A stretch of 19,639 bases of DNA from JBIKVP01 sp044356745 (GCA_044356745.1 JBIKVP010000035.1:1-19639), one strand, 5' to 3'. Positions 1-8,340 are shown, counted from the stretch's first letter. Notes: generated from the sequence alone by a model not told the origin. Translations and numbers: made by a program.

Positions 1-57
1 GGTGCGGTGGCGTTTCAAAAGCTCCTGACGTTGGTCTGGTTCTAAAAGCGTACCCAT
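1..57 (-). CDS. IS630-like transposase, N-terminal fragment (19 codons)
   Basis: The start codon is ATG at 57-55 on the minus strand. An in-frame TGA lies five codons upstream, so this is the first possible ATG. The visible peptide is MGTLLEPDQRQELLKRHRT and is open to the edge. A short charged N-terminus with a QR.EL..RHR pattern resembles the start of IS630-type transposases, before their helix-turn-helix region. Nineteen residues alone would not allow a family call. The assignment comes from the matching terminal inverted repeat here and at the right edge. There is no clear Shine-Dalgarno sequence. The catalytic DDE domain lies outside the window. Confidence 0.45.
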   Translation of the reverse strand, partial: MGTLLEPDQRQELLKRHRT

Positions 58-97
58 ACCAAATTGGAATCAAAACAACCTTAATAAAAAGATAACG

Positions 98-123
98 CCA
101 ACTCTTCACTCACGAGGGGTATA
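98..123 (-). repeat. Terminal inverted repeat of the left IS630-type copy
   Basis: Read inward on the minus strand, the end is TATACCCCTC, five variable bases, then TGAAGAGTTGG. Against the end at 19515-19540, 21 of 26 positions are identical: 10 of 10 in the first block and 11 of 11 in the second. The GAGGGG on the plus strand (114-119) looks like a Shine-Dalgarno sequence for an ATG at 123, so the IS tip may influence translation of gltX. Confidence 0.7.
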
Positions 124-185
124 TGTTTATTTATGTGTTGATGACCCTGTTGCGAAATCTGGCACATTTCGTCATAACGTTTTCT

Positions 186-1550
186 ATGACACATGAAAAA
201 ACAACTCCTACGGTTCGCTTTGCCCCCTCTCCTACGGGCTATATTCACATCGGCAATGCGCGTACTGCGTTGCTCAATTGGTTGTTTGCAAAACGCGACA
301 GAGGAATTTTTATTCTCCGTTTTGACGATACCGACTTAGAGCGCTCAAAACCAGAATATGCTGATGCAATTGCCCGTGATCTTAAGTGGCTGGGTATTGA
401 TCCTGATATAACAGTCAAACAATCAGAACGCTTCTCACTTTATAATGCCGCTGCTGATGATTTACGCGAGCGTGGTCTGCTTTACGCCTGCTATGAGACT
501 CCTGATGAACTTGATCGCCGCCGCAAGCGTCAACTCGCGCGCGGATTACCTCCCGTTTATGATCGTGCGGCGCTTCAACTCACATGCGAAGATAAAGCAA
601 AATATGAAGCGGAGGGGCGTCGTCCACATTGGCGTTTTAAACTAGACGCGAAAACAGTGGTTTGGCACGATCTTGTACGCGGTGAGTGCCACGTTGATTG
701 CGCGTCCTTATCTGATCCGGTTCTAGTGCGTGAAGATGGTTCTTATCTTTACACTTTGCCATCTGTTGTCGATGATATTGCAATGAATGTGACGCATGTC
801 ATCAGAGGCGAAGATCACGTTACAAATACAGCAGTTCAAGTGCAGATTTTTGAAGCACTTACAGCTAATACAATACCACATGTTCCCACATTCGGGCATC
901 ACAACTTACTCACCACAGCAAGCGGTGAAGGTTTGTCGAAGCGCATGGGGCATTTAGCCTTGATGAATTTGGAAAAAGCGGGACTTGAGCCGATGGCGGT
1001 TGCTTCCCTCGCGGTCTTAGTTGGAACATCTCAAGCCGTACGCCCTCTGGCAACTTTAAAAGAATTAGCTGAGTTGGTTGATATGAAGGGGATATCACGT
1101 GCCCCTGCAAAGTTTGACGAATCAGAACTAAAGCATCTCAATGCAAAGCTCCTGCATGAGATGACGTACGAGCAAGTTCGGCCTCAGCTAAAAGCGCTTA
1201 ACATTGATGCAGGTGAAACTTTCTGGCATGTTGTGCGGGCAAACCTTACCCATCTTGATGATGCAAAGACATGGCACCAGTCTATTTTTGGTCCCATGAC
1301 ACCCGTAATTGAAGATCAAGCTTTTATAACACGGGCTCTTGAACTCTTGCCACCTGAACCATGGGATGGATCAACATGGGGCGTGTGGACAAATAGCCTT
1401 AAAGAAGCAACAGGAGCAAAAGGTAAAGCGCTTTTTATGCCTTTACGACTTGCATTAACAGGCGCGAATCATGGGCCAGAGCTTGCCCCGCTTTTGCCGT
1501 TAATTGGTGTTCAAGAGGTCAAAAAGCGGCTCAAAGTTGGACGCCCTTAA
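186..1550 (+). CDS. gltX: Glutamyl-tRNA synthetase
   Basis: This cytoplasmic class I enzyme charges tRNA-Glu with glutamate using ATP. In many alphaproteobacteria one of two copies also, or instead, glutamylates tRNA-Gln for the GatCAB route. From the start at 186 the protein has 454 residues, normal for the shorter alphaproteobacterial type. The nucleotide-binding signature RFAPSPTGYIHIGN is at about 11-24, with HIGN in place of HIGH. The KMSKS-type loop is GEGLSKR at about 247-253. The C-terminal third is the anticodon-binding helical region. I chose 186 by homology because the family begins just before RFAPSPTG. However, 186 has no Shine-Dalgarno sequence, while an in-frame ATG at 123 follows GAGGGG by only 3 bases and would add an unusual hydrophobic 21-residue extension. 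The adjacent IS end at 98-123 may have altered the original leader. Which paralogue this is cannot be told here. Confidence 0.93.
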   Translation: MTHEKTTPTVRFAPSPTGYIHIGNARTALLNWLFAKRDRGIFILRFDDTDLERSKPEYADAIARDLKWLGIDPDITVKQSERFSLYNAAADDLRERGLLYACYETPDELDRRRKRQLARGLPPVYDRAALQLTCEDKAKYEAEGRRPHWRFKLDAKTVVWHDLVRGECHVDCASLSDPVLVREDGSYLYTLPSVVDDIAMNVTHVIRGEDHVTNTAVQVQIFEALTANTIPHVPTFGHHNLLTTASGEGLSKRMGHLALMNLEKAGLEPMAVASLAVLVGTSQAVRPLATLKELAELVDMKGISRAPAKFDESELKHLNAKLLHEMTYEQVRPQLKALNIDAGETFWHVVRANLTHLDDAKTWHQSIFGPMTPVIEDQAFITRALELLPPEPWDGSTWGVWTNSLKEATGAKGKALFMPLRLALTGANHGPELAPLLPLIGVQEVKKRLKVGRP

Positions 1551-1711
1551 AAAAGCCTTTTATTAAAACGCAACTTTTGCGATTAAATGATATTTTTTTC
1601 ACCATATTCGTCAAACTTCAACTGATCATAAACTCTTCGTTGTCAAACTAACCCTGATTTTAGCTCTAAGTATGAGAGCATTATTTTATTGATCAGTGTT
1701 GGGCGATTGTC

Positions 1712-4528
1712 ATGGATGATTTATTAAGTGAATTTTTGACGGAAACAAATGAGCATCTGGATGTTGTTGACGTTGAACTGGTGCGATTCGAACAAGACCC
1801 CAATAATGAGCAAATTTTACGCAACATTTTTCGTCTTGTGCATACAATTAAGGGCACGTGCAGCTTTTTAGGTTTACCACGCCTCGAAGCACTTGCACAC
1901 GCGGCTGAAAACTTGATGGGTAAATTCCGTGATGGACATCCTGTCACCAGCCCAGCTGTCTCTCTCATTCTTAAAACGCTTGACCGTATCAAAGTAATTA
2001 TGGGCGATCTTGCGCGCACAGGCAATGAACCCGATGGGCAAGATCAGGATCTGATCGTTGAGCTTAATCGTCTTGCTGATGCTGACCCTGCGGCATTATT
2101 GGCAGAAGCAGCTCAAGCGTCAGCGCCTCCTCCCCCGCCTGTTTCACAGACAGACGTAAAAAGCCCATTATCAGAACTTTCCAAGTCTGCTGCAGATCAG
2201 TCCGCTGGAAGTCTAGTATATCAAATTTTGGAGCGTCCTCTTTTGCTCGGTGAAATCTCACTTGATGAGTTGGAGCGCGCTTTTCGAGAAACGCCCGGCC
2301 CAGAATTAGAAAGTGCCACTTCAAGTGTTAATACAGACGCCTTTGATTTATCACACGAGCAAGCATCAGACATTTTAGCGCAATCATCTGAAGGCGCAGA
2401 ATCAGGACGTGGTAAAGTCGCATCAAGCGATCCTGCTAATGACCCAAATGGCGAAAATAGCGAAAATAGAAACGCTGCAATCCAAACCATTCGCGTCAAT
2501 GTTGATACATTAGAGCACCTGATGACAATGGTGTCAGAGCTTGTATTAACACGAAATCAGTTACTCGAAATTGCCCGCCGCTACGAAGACAATAATTATA
2601 AAGTTCCCTTGCAGCGTTTATCACACGTTACGGCGGAGCTTCAGGACGGGGTGATGAAAACGCGTATGCAGCCAATAGGTGGAGCTTGGCAAAAACTTCC
2701 GCGTCTCATTCGTGACTTATCAAATGAGCTTGGCAAAAAAATCGAACTCGTGATGCAGGGTGCTGAAACAGAGCTTGATCGTCAAGTTCTTGAAGTTATT
2801 AAAGACCCCCTCACACACATGGTGCGCAATTCAGCAGATCATGGCATTGAAACACCTGATGTGCGCCTCAAGAAACGCAAGCCTGAAAAAGGCACAATTC
2901 GACTTTCAGCAAGTCACGAAGGTGGCACGATTACCATTGAGATTTCTGATGATGGTCGTGGCTTAAACATTCCGAGCATTAAACGCAAAGCCATTGAAGT
3001 GGGTCTTGCAACAGAGTCCGAGCTTGAGAAGATGACAGATTCGCAAATTGCGAAATTCATTTTCCATGCGGGTTTTTCGACAGCCGAGAAGGTCACGTCA
3101 GTGTCAGGTCGCGGCGTCGGAATGGATGTTGTTAAAACCAACATTGAACTGATTGGTGGTACAATCGATATTCGCACTGACGCGGGTCAAGGTACGACAT
3201 TCACAATCAAAATGCCACTGACACTCGCTATTGTTGCAGCTCTTATTGTGAGCATTGGCGAACAGCGTTTTGCCATTCCACAGGTTTCTGTTTTAGAGCT
3301 TGTACGTGTACGTGCAGGCTCTGAACATGCGGTAGAGCGTATAAATGGCACACCAGTAATGCGATTACGTGATCGTTTGCTCCCTATTGTGCCGCTCAAA
3401 GGTGTGCTTGGCTTTAGTCATGATGCGAGTAGTGATGGTTGTGATGATGGCTTTGTTGTCGTTACACAAATCGGACGCCAACATTTCGGAATGTTGGTTG
3501 ATGGCGTATTCCATACAGAGGAAATCGTCGTTAAACCGATGTCGAAAAAGCTTAGACATCTTCAGCTTTTTTCAGGAAATACAATTTTGGGCGATGGTGC
3601 GGTTGTACTTATCGTTGATCCAAGCGGTGTTGCACGCACAGTCGGAACTGCCGCTGAAGATACACGCTATGCTCATAGCGAAACACAAGATCGTCAAATC
3701 AGTGTGCACGATGAACGCGTAACACTTCTTGTCTTTCGTGCAGGTGATGACTGCTACAAAGCTGTGCCGCTCTCACTTGTAACACGCTTAGAAGAAGTTG
3801 ATTGCCAAAAAATTGAATGGGTGAGTGGCCGCCCATTATTGCAATATCGTGGGCGTCTCATGCCACTTGTTCCTGTAGCTGATGAAATTAATATCAAGTC
3901 GGAAGGTTCACAGCCTCTCGTTGTCTTCTCAGAAGGTGATCGAGCGATGGGTCTGGTCGTGGATGAAATTGTTGATATCGTCGAAGATGTTCTCGATATT
4001 GAGTTATCGACAGAGCGATCGGAGCTTGTCGGTTCTGCCGTTATTCGTGGGCGTGCCACTGAAATCGTCAATATCGCGCATTATTTACCGCTAGCTTATG
4101 ATGACTGGCTACAAAGTGATCGCCCACGCCAGCCTGTTGAAGCGCAAACTGTTTTACTTGTCGATGCCTCAGCCTTCTTCCGCGATATGCTTTCACCGGT
4201 TCTTAAAGCGGCTGGGTATAAAGTGATTACAGCATCTGGTTGCGATGAAGCAATTCGTAAATTGGGTGATTACCGGAATATATCTCTTCTCATCACGGAC
4301 ATGGAGCTATCAGGAGCGCACAGCGGCTTTGATCTGGTATCTGAGTTGCGTGCCAATAAATACACATCGTTGTTACCTGTTGTAATGTTATCATCGCAAG
4401 CGAATGCACAGCAACTCGAAAAAGCGCGTCGCCTTGGTGTCAATGAATGTGTCGCAAAATTTGATCGCAGTGGGTTACTCACTGCAATCACAGAGATTTT
4501 CAGTGAGAATGGCCAGAGAGCCGCTTGA
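1712..4528 (+). CDS. cheA: Chemotaxis histidine kinase CheA with tandem CheW-like domains and a C-terminal receiver
   Basis: This kinase autophosphorylates in response to receptor arrays and passes phosphate to CheY and CheB. Domain order over 938 residues: Hpt/P1 (about 1-105, phospho-acceptor His44 in LVHTIKGT); an Ala/Pro/Ser-rich linker (about 130-255) without a recognisable P2; P3 dimerisation (about 258-320); and the HATPase domain (about 340-502), with N box HMVRNSADHGIE at 369-380, G1 DDGRG at 413-417 and G2 GRGVGMD at 466-472. A CheW-like P5 domain (about 505-640) is followed by a second CheW-like segment (about 665-795) and a receiver domain (about 812-930). The receiver has Asp863 and Lys916, but the usual paired acids read VDAS (818-820), so one is alanine. 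The start at 1712 gives a complete Hpt domain and is preceded by a weak GGG. It heads a same-strand cluster with cheW, cheY, cheB and cheR. Confidence 0.95.
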   Translation: MDDLLSEFLTETNEHLDVVDVELVRFEQDPNNEQILRNIFRLVHTIKGTCSFLGLPRLEALAHAAENLMGKFRDGHPVTSPAVSLILKTLDRIKVIMGDLARTGNEPDGQDQDLIVELNRLADADPAALLAEAAQASAPPPPPVSQTDVKSPLSELSKSAADQSAGSLVYQILERPLLLGEISLDELERAFRETPGPELESATSSVNTDAFDLSHEQASDILAQSSEGAESGRGKVASSDPANDPNGENSENRNAAIQTIRVNVDTLEHLMTMVSELVLTRNQLLEIARRYEDNNYKVPLQRLSHVTAELQDGVMKTRMQPIGGAWQKLPRLIRDLSNELGKKIELVMQGAETELDRQVLEVIKDPLTHMVRNSADHGIETPDVRLKKRKPEKGTIRLSASHEGGTITIEISDDGRGLNIPSIKRKAIEVGLATESELEKMTDSQIAKFIFHAGFSTAEKVTSVSGRGVGMDVVKTNIELIGGTIDIRTDAGQGTTFTIKMPLTLAIVAALIVSIGEQRFAIPQVSVLELVRVRAGSEHAVERINGTPVMRLRDRLLPIVPLKGVLGFSHDASSDGCDDGFVVVTQIGRQHFGMLVDGVFHTEEIVVKPMSKKLRHLQLFSGNTILGDGAVVLIVDPSGVARTVGTAAEDTRYAHSETQDRQISVHDERVTLLVFRAGDDCYKAVPLSLVTRLEEVDCQKIEWVSGRPLLQYRGRLMPLVPVADEINIKSEGSQPLVVFSEGDRAMGLVVDEIVDIVEDVLDIELSTERSELVGSAVIRGRATEIVNIAHYLPLAYDDWLQSDRPRQPVEAQTVLLVDASAFFRDMLSPVLKAAGYKVITASGCDEAIRKLGDYRNISLLITDMELSGAHSGFDLVSELRANKYTSLLPVVMLSSQANAQQLEKARRLGVNECVAKFDRSGLLTAITEIFSENGQRAA

Positions 4529-4555
4529 TAAAACGATGTTTAAAGGAGTTGCGTG

Positions 4556-5029
4556 ATGAATGATAATGGTTCTCGTAATATGACTGGCGAAGATATTGAA
4601 TACGTTACTGTTTTAATCGGTGAACAAATGTTTGGTATCCGTATCGATCGGGTGCATGACGTTTTTATTGCCAATTCAATTACACAAGTCCCGTTATCAC
4701 CTCCTGAAATTCGCGGTTTATTGAATCTACGTGGTCGTGTTGTCACAGCAATTTGTATGCGTTCACGTCTTGGCTTAGCAGAGCGTGATGGAAATACAGA
4801 TGATATGGCTGTTGGCTTAGAGCATAATGGCGAATCGTATGGTCTACTTGTTGATCAGGTCGGTGAAGTTTTAAAGCTTCCGTCAAGCTCACTTGAGCCT
4901 AACCCTGTTCATCTTGATCCACGCTGGGCAAAATTATCTCGCGGCGTTCATCGTCTTGAGAACAAACTTCTTATAATTTTTGATGTTGAAGCCATTCTTG
5001 ATTACGAAGCAGTAGCAAAAGCAGCGTAA
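4556..5029 (+). CDS. cheW: Chemotaxis coupling protein CheW
   Basis: CheW links chemoreceptors to the P5 domain of CheA in cytoplasmic receptor arrays. The 157-residue protein is a single CheW domain: an initial strand YVTVLIGEQMFGI, then the typical GLLNLRGRVVTAI segment (about 62-74), then a GLLVDQVGEVLKL segment near 100. The length is normal for the family. AAGGAG at 4543-4548 sits 7 bases before the ATG at 4556 and only 4 before a GTG at 4553, so the ATG is preferred. The gene starts 27 bases after the cheA stop, so the two are very probably co-transcribed. Confidence 0.93.
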   Translation: MNDNGSRNMTGEDIEYVTVLIGEQMFGIRIDRVHDVFIANSITQVPLSPPEIRGLLNLRGRVVTAICMRSRLGLAERDGNTDDMAVGLEHNGESYGLLVDQVGEVLKLPSSSLEPNPVHLDPRWAKLSRGVHRLENKLLIIFDVEAILDYEAVAKAA

Positions 5030-5075
5030 GATCATTTTAAGTTAAAAATATTTCTTTGAGCATGAGGATCGATTT

Positions 5076-5441
5076 ATGAAACATTGTCTTGTCGTTGATG
5101 ACTCTTCTGTCATCCGTAAAGTTGCCGGGCGCATCCTCAGTGACATTGGATTTCGAATTTCTGAGGCCGAAGATGGTGCTCAAGCACTTGAGATGTGCAA
5201 AAAAGAAATGCCAGACGTGGTGTTGCTTGATTGGAATATGCCTGAAATGGACGGATATCAATTTCTTGTCACAATGCGTGCCTTACCGAACGGAAAAGAC
5301 CCTAAAGTTGTTTTCTGCACAACAGAAAATGACGTCGGTCATATCGTCAAAGCAATGCATGCTGGTGCAAACGAATATATCATGAAGCCTTTTGATAAAG
5401 AGATTTTGGTATCAAAGTTTCAGGAAGTCCGTCTGGTTTAA
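5076..5441 (+). CDS. cheY: Chemotaxis response regulator CheY
   Basis: This is a stand-alone receiver protein of 121 residues. When phosphorylated by CheA it binds the flagellar switch. All catalytic positions are present: Asp8-Asp9 (LVVDDSSVIRK), phospho-acceptor Asp52 (LLDWNMPEMDG), Thr82 (FCTTEN) and Lys104 (IMKPFD). There is no output domain. GAGG at 5064-5067 lies 8 bases before the ATG. It lies 46 bases after cheW and 52 before cheB, consistent with one operon. A separate phosphatase such as CheZ is not seen in the window. The acceptor-intact REC here contrasts with the altered REC at the end of CheA. Confidence 0.94.
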   Translation: MKHCLVVDDSSVIRKVAGRILSDIGFRISEAEDGAQALEMCKKEMPDVVLLDWNMPEMDGYQFLVTMRALPNGKDPKVVFCTTENDVGHIVKAMHAGANEYIMKPFDKEILVSKFQEVRLV

Positions 5442-5493
5442 TCTAAAGGTTTATCGAATCCTTTATTACTTTTTTTTGTCAGGTTCATACGTT

Positions 5494-6684
5494 ATGTGCC
5501 CATCCTCGGCTGCACAGTCATCCTCAATCTCGCATCGCGTAAAAGTGATGGTTGTCGATGATTCAGTCGTTGTACGCGGATTACTTTCGCGTTGGTTATC
5601 TGCCGATCCACGCTTTAATGTGCTGCCGAGTGCCCGTAATGGACGCATCGCATTGGAAGAAATTACAAAAGTTGCACCCGACATCATTATACTTGACATT
5701 GAAATGCCAGAAATGGACGGTTTAACGGCACTCCCTTATATTATCAAAAAGTGTCCTTATGTCGCTGTTCTTGTTGCTTCAACACTCACGCGCCGAAATG
5801 CTGATTTATCTCTTAAATGTCTCTCGCTCGGTGCTGTTGATTACATCGCTAAGCCAGAAAGCAATAGCGCAGTTACAACTTCAGCGGATTTTCGCCATGA
5901 GTTGTTTGCTAAAATTGATGCAATTGTTGAGTCTCATCAAAGTAGATGGGCGCGCCGCGCAAATAACACATCTTTATCCCCCGCATCGCACATTGAACCG
6001 CCACCACAACAGCCAACTCATTCATCTTCGAAATTGGCGCCTCGCGCACATACATATGTTTCTCAAGCAAACGTACACCATCCCTCGCATTACCCACAGC
6101 CAAAATGCCTTGTGATTGGAGTATCAACAGGTGGGCCACGTGCAGTGGGTAAAGTGCTTGTGGATGCTGGGGCAAGCTTATCAAAACTTCCGGTTTTAAT
6201 CACGCAACATATGCCGCCTGTTTTTACATCTGTTTTCGCTGAACATCTTAAAGTGCAGACAGGGCGCGATGTGCATGAAGCACAAGATGGTGAAGTCATA
6301 AAAGCTGGCACAATTTATATTGCCCCCGGCGGTCGACACATGCACGTTGTCACAAACAGTAACGGCCAAATTGTTACACGCTTAGGCGATGGCGCTCCTG
6401 AGAATTTTTGCAGACCCGCTGTTGATGTGTTGTTTCGGGATATTTGTAACATTTATGGTGCACATGTTCTTGCAATTGTACTCACCGGCATGGGGCAAGA
6501 TGGCTTGATTGGCGCTAAACAACTTGTCGCGGCCGGTGCACGTGTGATTGTCCAAGATGAAGCAACAAGTGCCGTTTGGGGTATGCCCGGTTCAATCGCA
6601 AGAGCCGGTTTAGCGCAGCGCGTTCTACCCGTTGATCAAATCGGAAATTTTATTTCATCTATTTTGACGGGGGTCAGCCAATGA
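5494..6684 (+). CDS. cheB: Chemoreceptor methylesterase/glutamine deamidase CheB
   Basis: CheB removes methyl esters from receptor glutamates after phosphorylation by CheA and so drives adaptation. From 5494 the protein has 396 residues. The N-terminal receiver domain has Asp22-Asp23, acceptor Asp68 (LDIEMPEMDG) and Lys120. A low-complexity Ser/Pro/His-rich linker spans about 150-203. The C-terminal esterase has the Ser-His-Asp triad at Ser211 (GVSTGG), His239 (TQHMPP) and Asp336 (TGMGQDG). The frame is open further upstream to 5392, but that would overlap cheY and add a non-homologous leader, so 5494 is preferred; its Shine-Dalgarno sequence is weak (CAGG). The stop overlaps the cheR start by 4 bases (ATGA), which suggests translational coupling of the two adaptation enzymes. 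Confidence 0.94.
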   Translation: MCPSSAAQSSSISHRVKVMVVDDSVVVRGLLSRWLSADPRFNVLPSARNGRIALEEITKVAPDIIILDIEMPEMDGLTALPYIIKKCPYVAVLVASTLTRRNADLSLKCLSLGAVDYIAKPESNSAVTTSADFRHELFAKIDAIVESHQSRWARRANNTSLSPASHIEPPPQQPTHSSSKLAPRAHTYVSQANVHHPSHYPQPKCLVIGVSTGGPRAVGKVLVDAGASLSKLPVLITQHMPPVFTSVFAEHLKVQTGRDVHEAQDGEVIKAGTIYIAPGGRHMHVVTNSNGQIVTRLGDGAPENFCRPAVDVLFRDICNIYGAHVLAIVLTGMGQDGLIGAKQLVAAGARVIVQDEATSAVWGMPGSIARAGLAQRVLPVDQIGNFISSILTGVSQ

Positions 6685-7553
6685 ACGCGCCCACCGCTCT
6701 TACTATCAGTGATGCTGATTTCACGTTTCTTAAAGATTATTTATATGCACGCTCGGGTGTGGCGTTGTCACTTGAGAAGCGTTATTTATTAGAAAGCCGA
6801 CTTCTGCCCGTTTGTCGCAAACGCAATTACACAGCTTTCGGGCAACTCATTCAAGAGTTACGCGGTGGAAAAGCACCTGATCTAGAACGTACCGTTGTTG
6901 AAGCAATGACAACGAATGAAACACTCTTCTTTCGTGACAAAACACCTTTCGAAATTTTAACAAATAGTATGCTTCCGGAACTCATGGCGGCACGTGCGAG
7001 CACGCGTAAGCTTCGCTTCTGGTGTGCAGCAGCATCCACAGGACAAGAACCTTATTCTCTTGCAATGACTCTGGATAGTTTGGGCGCAAAATTTGCAGGC
7101 TGGAAAGCTGAAATTATTGCAACAGATATTTCAATAGATTGTCTTGAGAAGGCAAAAGCAGGAATTTATAACCAATTCGAAGTACAGCGCGGCCTACCCG
7201 TGCAAATGATGCTCAAATATTTTAAACAAGTCGGTGATCAATGGCATATTGCCGATAATATCAAATCGATGGTGCAATATCGCCCACTTAATTTGGTGCG
7301 TGATTTTAACGCGCTTGGTGAATTTGATTTTATCTTCTGCCGCAACGTATTAATTTATTTTGATGCTCAAACAAAGCGGGCTGTACTTGATCGTATGTCC
7401 GCATTGATTGCACCACACGGTGCATTGGTGCTTGGCGCTGCTGAAACCGTTTTGGGGCTTTCTGAGAAACTCGTGCCGCATCCACGCCATCACGGACTAT
7501 ATACCACTCCTGAAAAAGGTGAGCGAGCGATTCCGCAGCGAATAACGGCTTAA
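6681..7553 (+). CDS. cheR: Chemoreceptor methyltransferase CheR
   Basis: CheR uses S-adenosylmethionine to methylate glutamates on chemoreceptors, opposing CheB. The 290-residue protein has the small helical N-terminal domain (about 10-70), the TTNETLFFRD segment (about 77-86), the SAM-binding motif FWCAAASTGQEPYSLAM (about 113-129) and the later DFIFCRNVLIYFD motif (about 215-227). The length is standard and no tetratricopeptide extension is present. A GGGGG at 6669-6673 lies 7 bases before the ATG. The start overlaps the cheB stop. It is the last gene of the plus-strand chemotaxis cluster and is followed by hairpins facing a convergent gene. Confidence 0.94.
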   Translation: MNAPTALTISDADFTFLKDYLYARSGVALSLEKRYLLESRLLPVCRKRNYTAFGQLIQELRGGKAPDLERTVVEAMTTNETLFFRDKTPFEILTNSMLPELMAARASTRKLRFWCAAASTGQEPYSLAMTLDSLGAKFAGWKAEIIATDISIDCLEKAKAGIYNQFEVQRGLPVQMMLKYFKQVGDQWHIADNIKSMVQYRPLNLVRDFNALGEFDFIFCRNVLIYFDAQTKRAVLDRMSALIAPHGALVLGAAETVLGLSEKLVPHPRHHGLYTTPEKGERAIPQRITA

Positions 7554-7565
7554 GATAACTATGGA

Positions 7566-7604
7566 AGAGTGCATTATTTCGAAACGCAATTAGAAATGCG
7601 CTCT
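7566..7604 (+). terminator. Possible terminator hairpin after cheR
   Basis: AGAGTGCATT (7566-7575) can pair with AATGCGCTCT (7595-7604), giving a 10-pair stem with one G-T wobble and a 19-base loop. A T-rich run with interruptions follows (to 7618). The loop is long and the T tract broken, so this is only a candidate for ending the chemotaxis transcript. Confidence 0.35.
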
Positions 7605-7641
7605 AACTCTTTATTTTGTCGAATATTTATGCGTTTACTGA

Positions 7642-7663
7642 GTCTCAATCCCCAGATTGAGGC
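7642..7663. terminator. Compact hairpin between convergent genes
   Basis: CTCAATC (7644-7650) and GATTGAG (7655-7661) pair around a CCCA loop. The stem extends to 7642-7663 with one wobble pair. It sits between cheR and the convergent lipoprotein gene. Neither strand has a following T tract, so a Rho-independent role is uncertain. It could act as a bidirectional transcript-end structure. Confidence 0.3.
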
Positions 7664-7695
7664 CGAGGACATGCTTGAAACGCATCATGCTATAA

Positions 7696-8247
7696 TCATT
7701 TTTCTCGTGTCATTTCAAGATGAATAGTGCCAATAGGAATGCCAAAACGTGTTGCAATAGCTTTGTTGACAATCGTTCCATCAGGACGCTGATATAGCAC
7801 ATCGGCAAAACCGAGGCGCGTTGTTGAACCGCCTGAGCGAATATCGGCTGTATATTCAAGGCGCACATCGTCGCCATTTTCAACCACTTTTGCAACACCA
7901 ACCGTATCTTCGCGTATTCCTGTCCATGTTGTGGAACTTGTGCGCGTAAAGCGCCATGTCAGACGATCTTTCTCTCCATCTTCATAGACAAAATCTTCTA
8001 CAACGGTGAGTTGATCCCCCTTCAAAGTGCCATTGAGAACGGCTGAAAAGCGGCGCTCATACCCTGTGATCGGCACGCGAAACACGCCTTGTCCCTTAAC
8101 GCGCCCTGTGAATGCTGAAGACAGCGTCATGGGCTTGACCGCTTCCGTTGATGAACGCTCTGGGGTGCGCGCACACGCGACAAACAGAGGTGTAAAAAGA
8201 GACACCATAGCGAGAGCACCAAAGCTGCGCACTTTTTGGAAGAGCAT
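7696..8247 (-). CDS. DUF3833-family putative lipoprotein
   Basis: This is a small envelope protein of unknown function, resembling the DUF3833 family. From 8247 the protein has 183 residues. It begins with a basic-hydrophobic signal sequence and a lipobox-like LFVAC, giving a predicted lipidated Cys at residue 25. The mature part has the family-like stretches FTGRVKGQGVFR, LTVVEDFVYEDGEKDR and WRFTR, suggesting a beta-rich fold. The frame is open to 8304, but AAGGA at 8255-8259, 7 bases from the ATG, and the start of the signal peptide both pick 8247. It lies 93 bases downstream of addA on the same strand and converges with cheR. I cannot assign a biochemical role. Membrane lipidation is inferred from the lipobox only. 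Confidence 0.8.
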   Translation of the reverse strand: MLFQKVRSFGALAMVSLFTPLFVACARTPERSSTEAVKPMTLSSAFTGRVKGQGVFRVPITGYERRFSAVLNGTLKGDQLTVVEDFVYEDGEKDRLTWRFTRTSSTTWTGIREDTVGVAKVVENGDDVRLEYTADIRSGGSTTRLGFADVLYQRPDGTIVNKAIATRFGIPIGTIHLEMTREK

Positions 8248-8254
8248 AAGACGA

Positions 8255-8259
8255 TCCTT
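8255..8259 (-). promoter_or_regulatory. Shine-Dalgarno sequence deciding the lipoprotein start
   Basis: AAGGA on the minus strand lies 7 bases before the ATG at 8247. The two longer in-frame ATG candidates (8277 and 8304) have no comparable site, and both would put a charged leader ahead of the signal peptide. Confidence 0.6.
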
Positions 8260-8340
8260 GTGAGGGAGGAATTTCATAAAAGAACTAATCGGTTTACGTG
8301 TCACATGCCCTGTTAGATGATAGAGCGCTACAACGAAAGA

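Larger units (their letters stand above)
1..123 (-). mobile_element. 5' end of an IS630-type insertion sequence, cut by the window edge
   Basis: This is the terminal part of an insertion sequence whose transposase reads leftwards out of the window. Two things support it. A minus-strand reading frame begins at 57 and stays open to the edge. The outer end, read inward on the minus strand, starts TATACCCCTC and later has TGAAGAGTTGG, and the same two blocks at the same spacing occur at 19515-19540, beside the C-terminus of an IS630-like transposase. The family assignment rests mainly on that right-hand copy. The terminal TATA agrees with the TA target duplication known for IS630 elements. The element ends directly against the gltX 5' region. 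Confidence 0.65.

Noticed and set aside
1551..1711. A terminator or strong promoter between gltX and cheA.
   Set aside because: Only a 5-pair mini hairpin (1569-1581) and a lone TTGTCA without a well-spaced -10 hexamer are seen. Neither is good enough to call.
5392..5493. A longer cheB start overlapping cheY.
   Set aside because: The additional residues are the cheY end read in another frame and have no similarity to CheB. The receiver domain begins shortly after the ATG at 5494.
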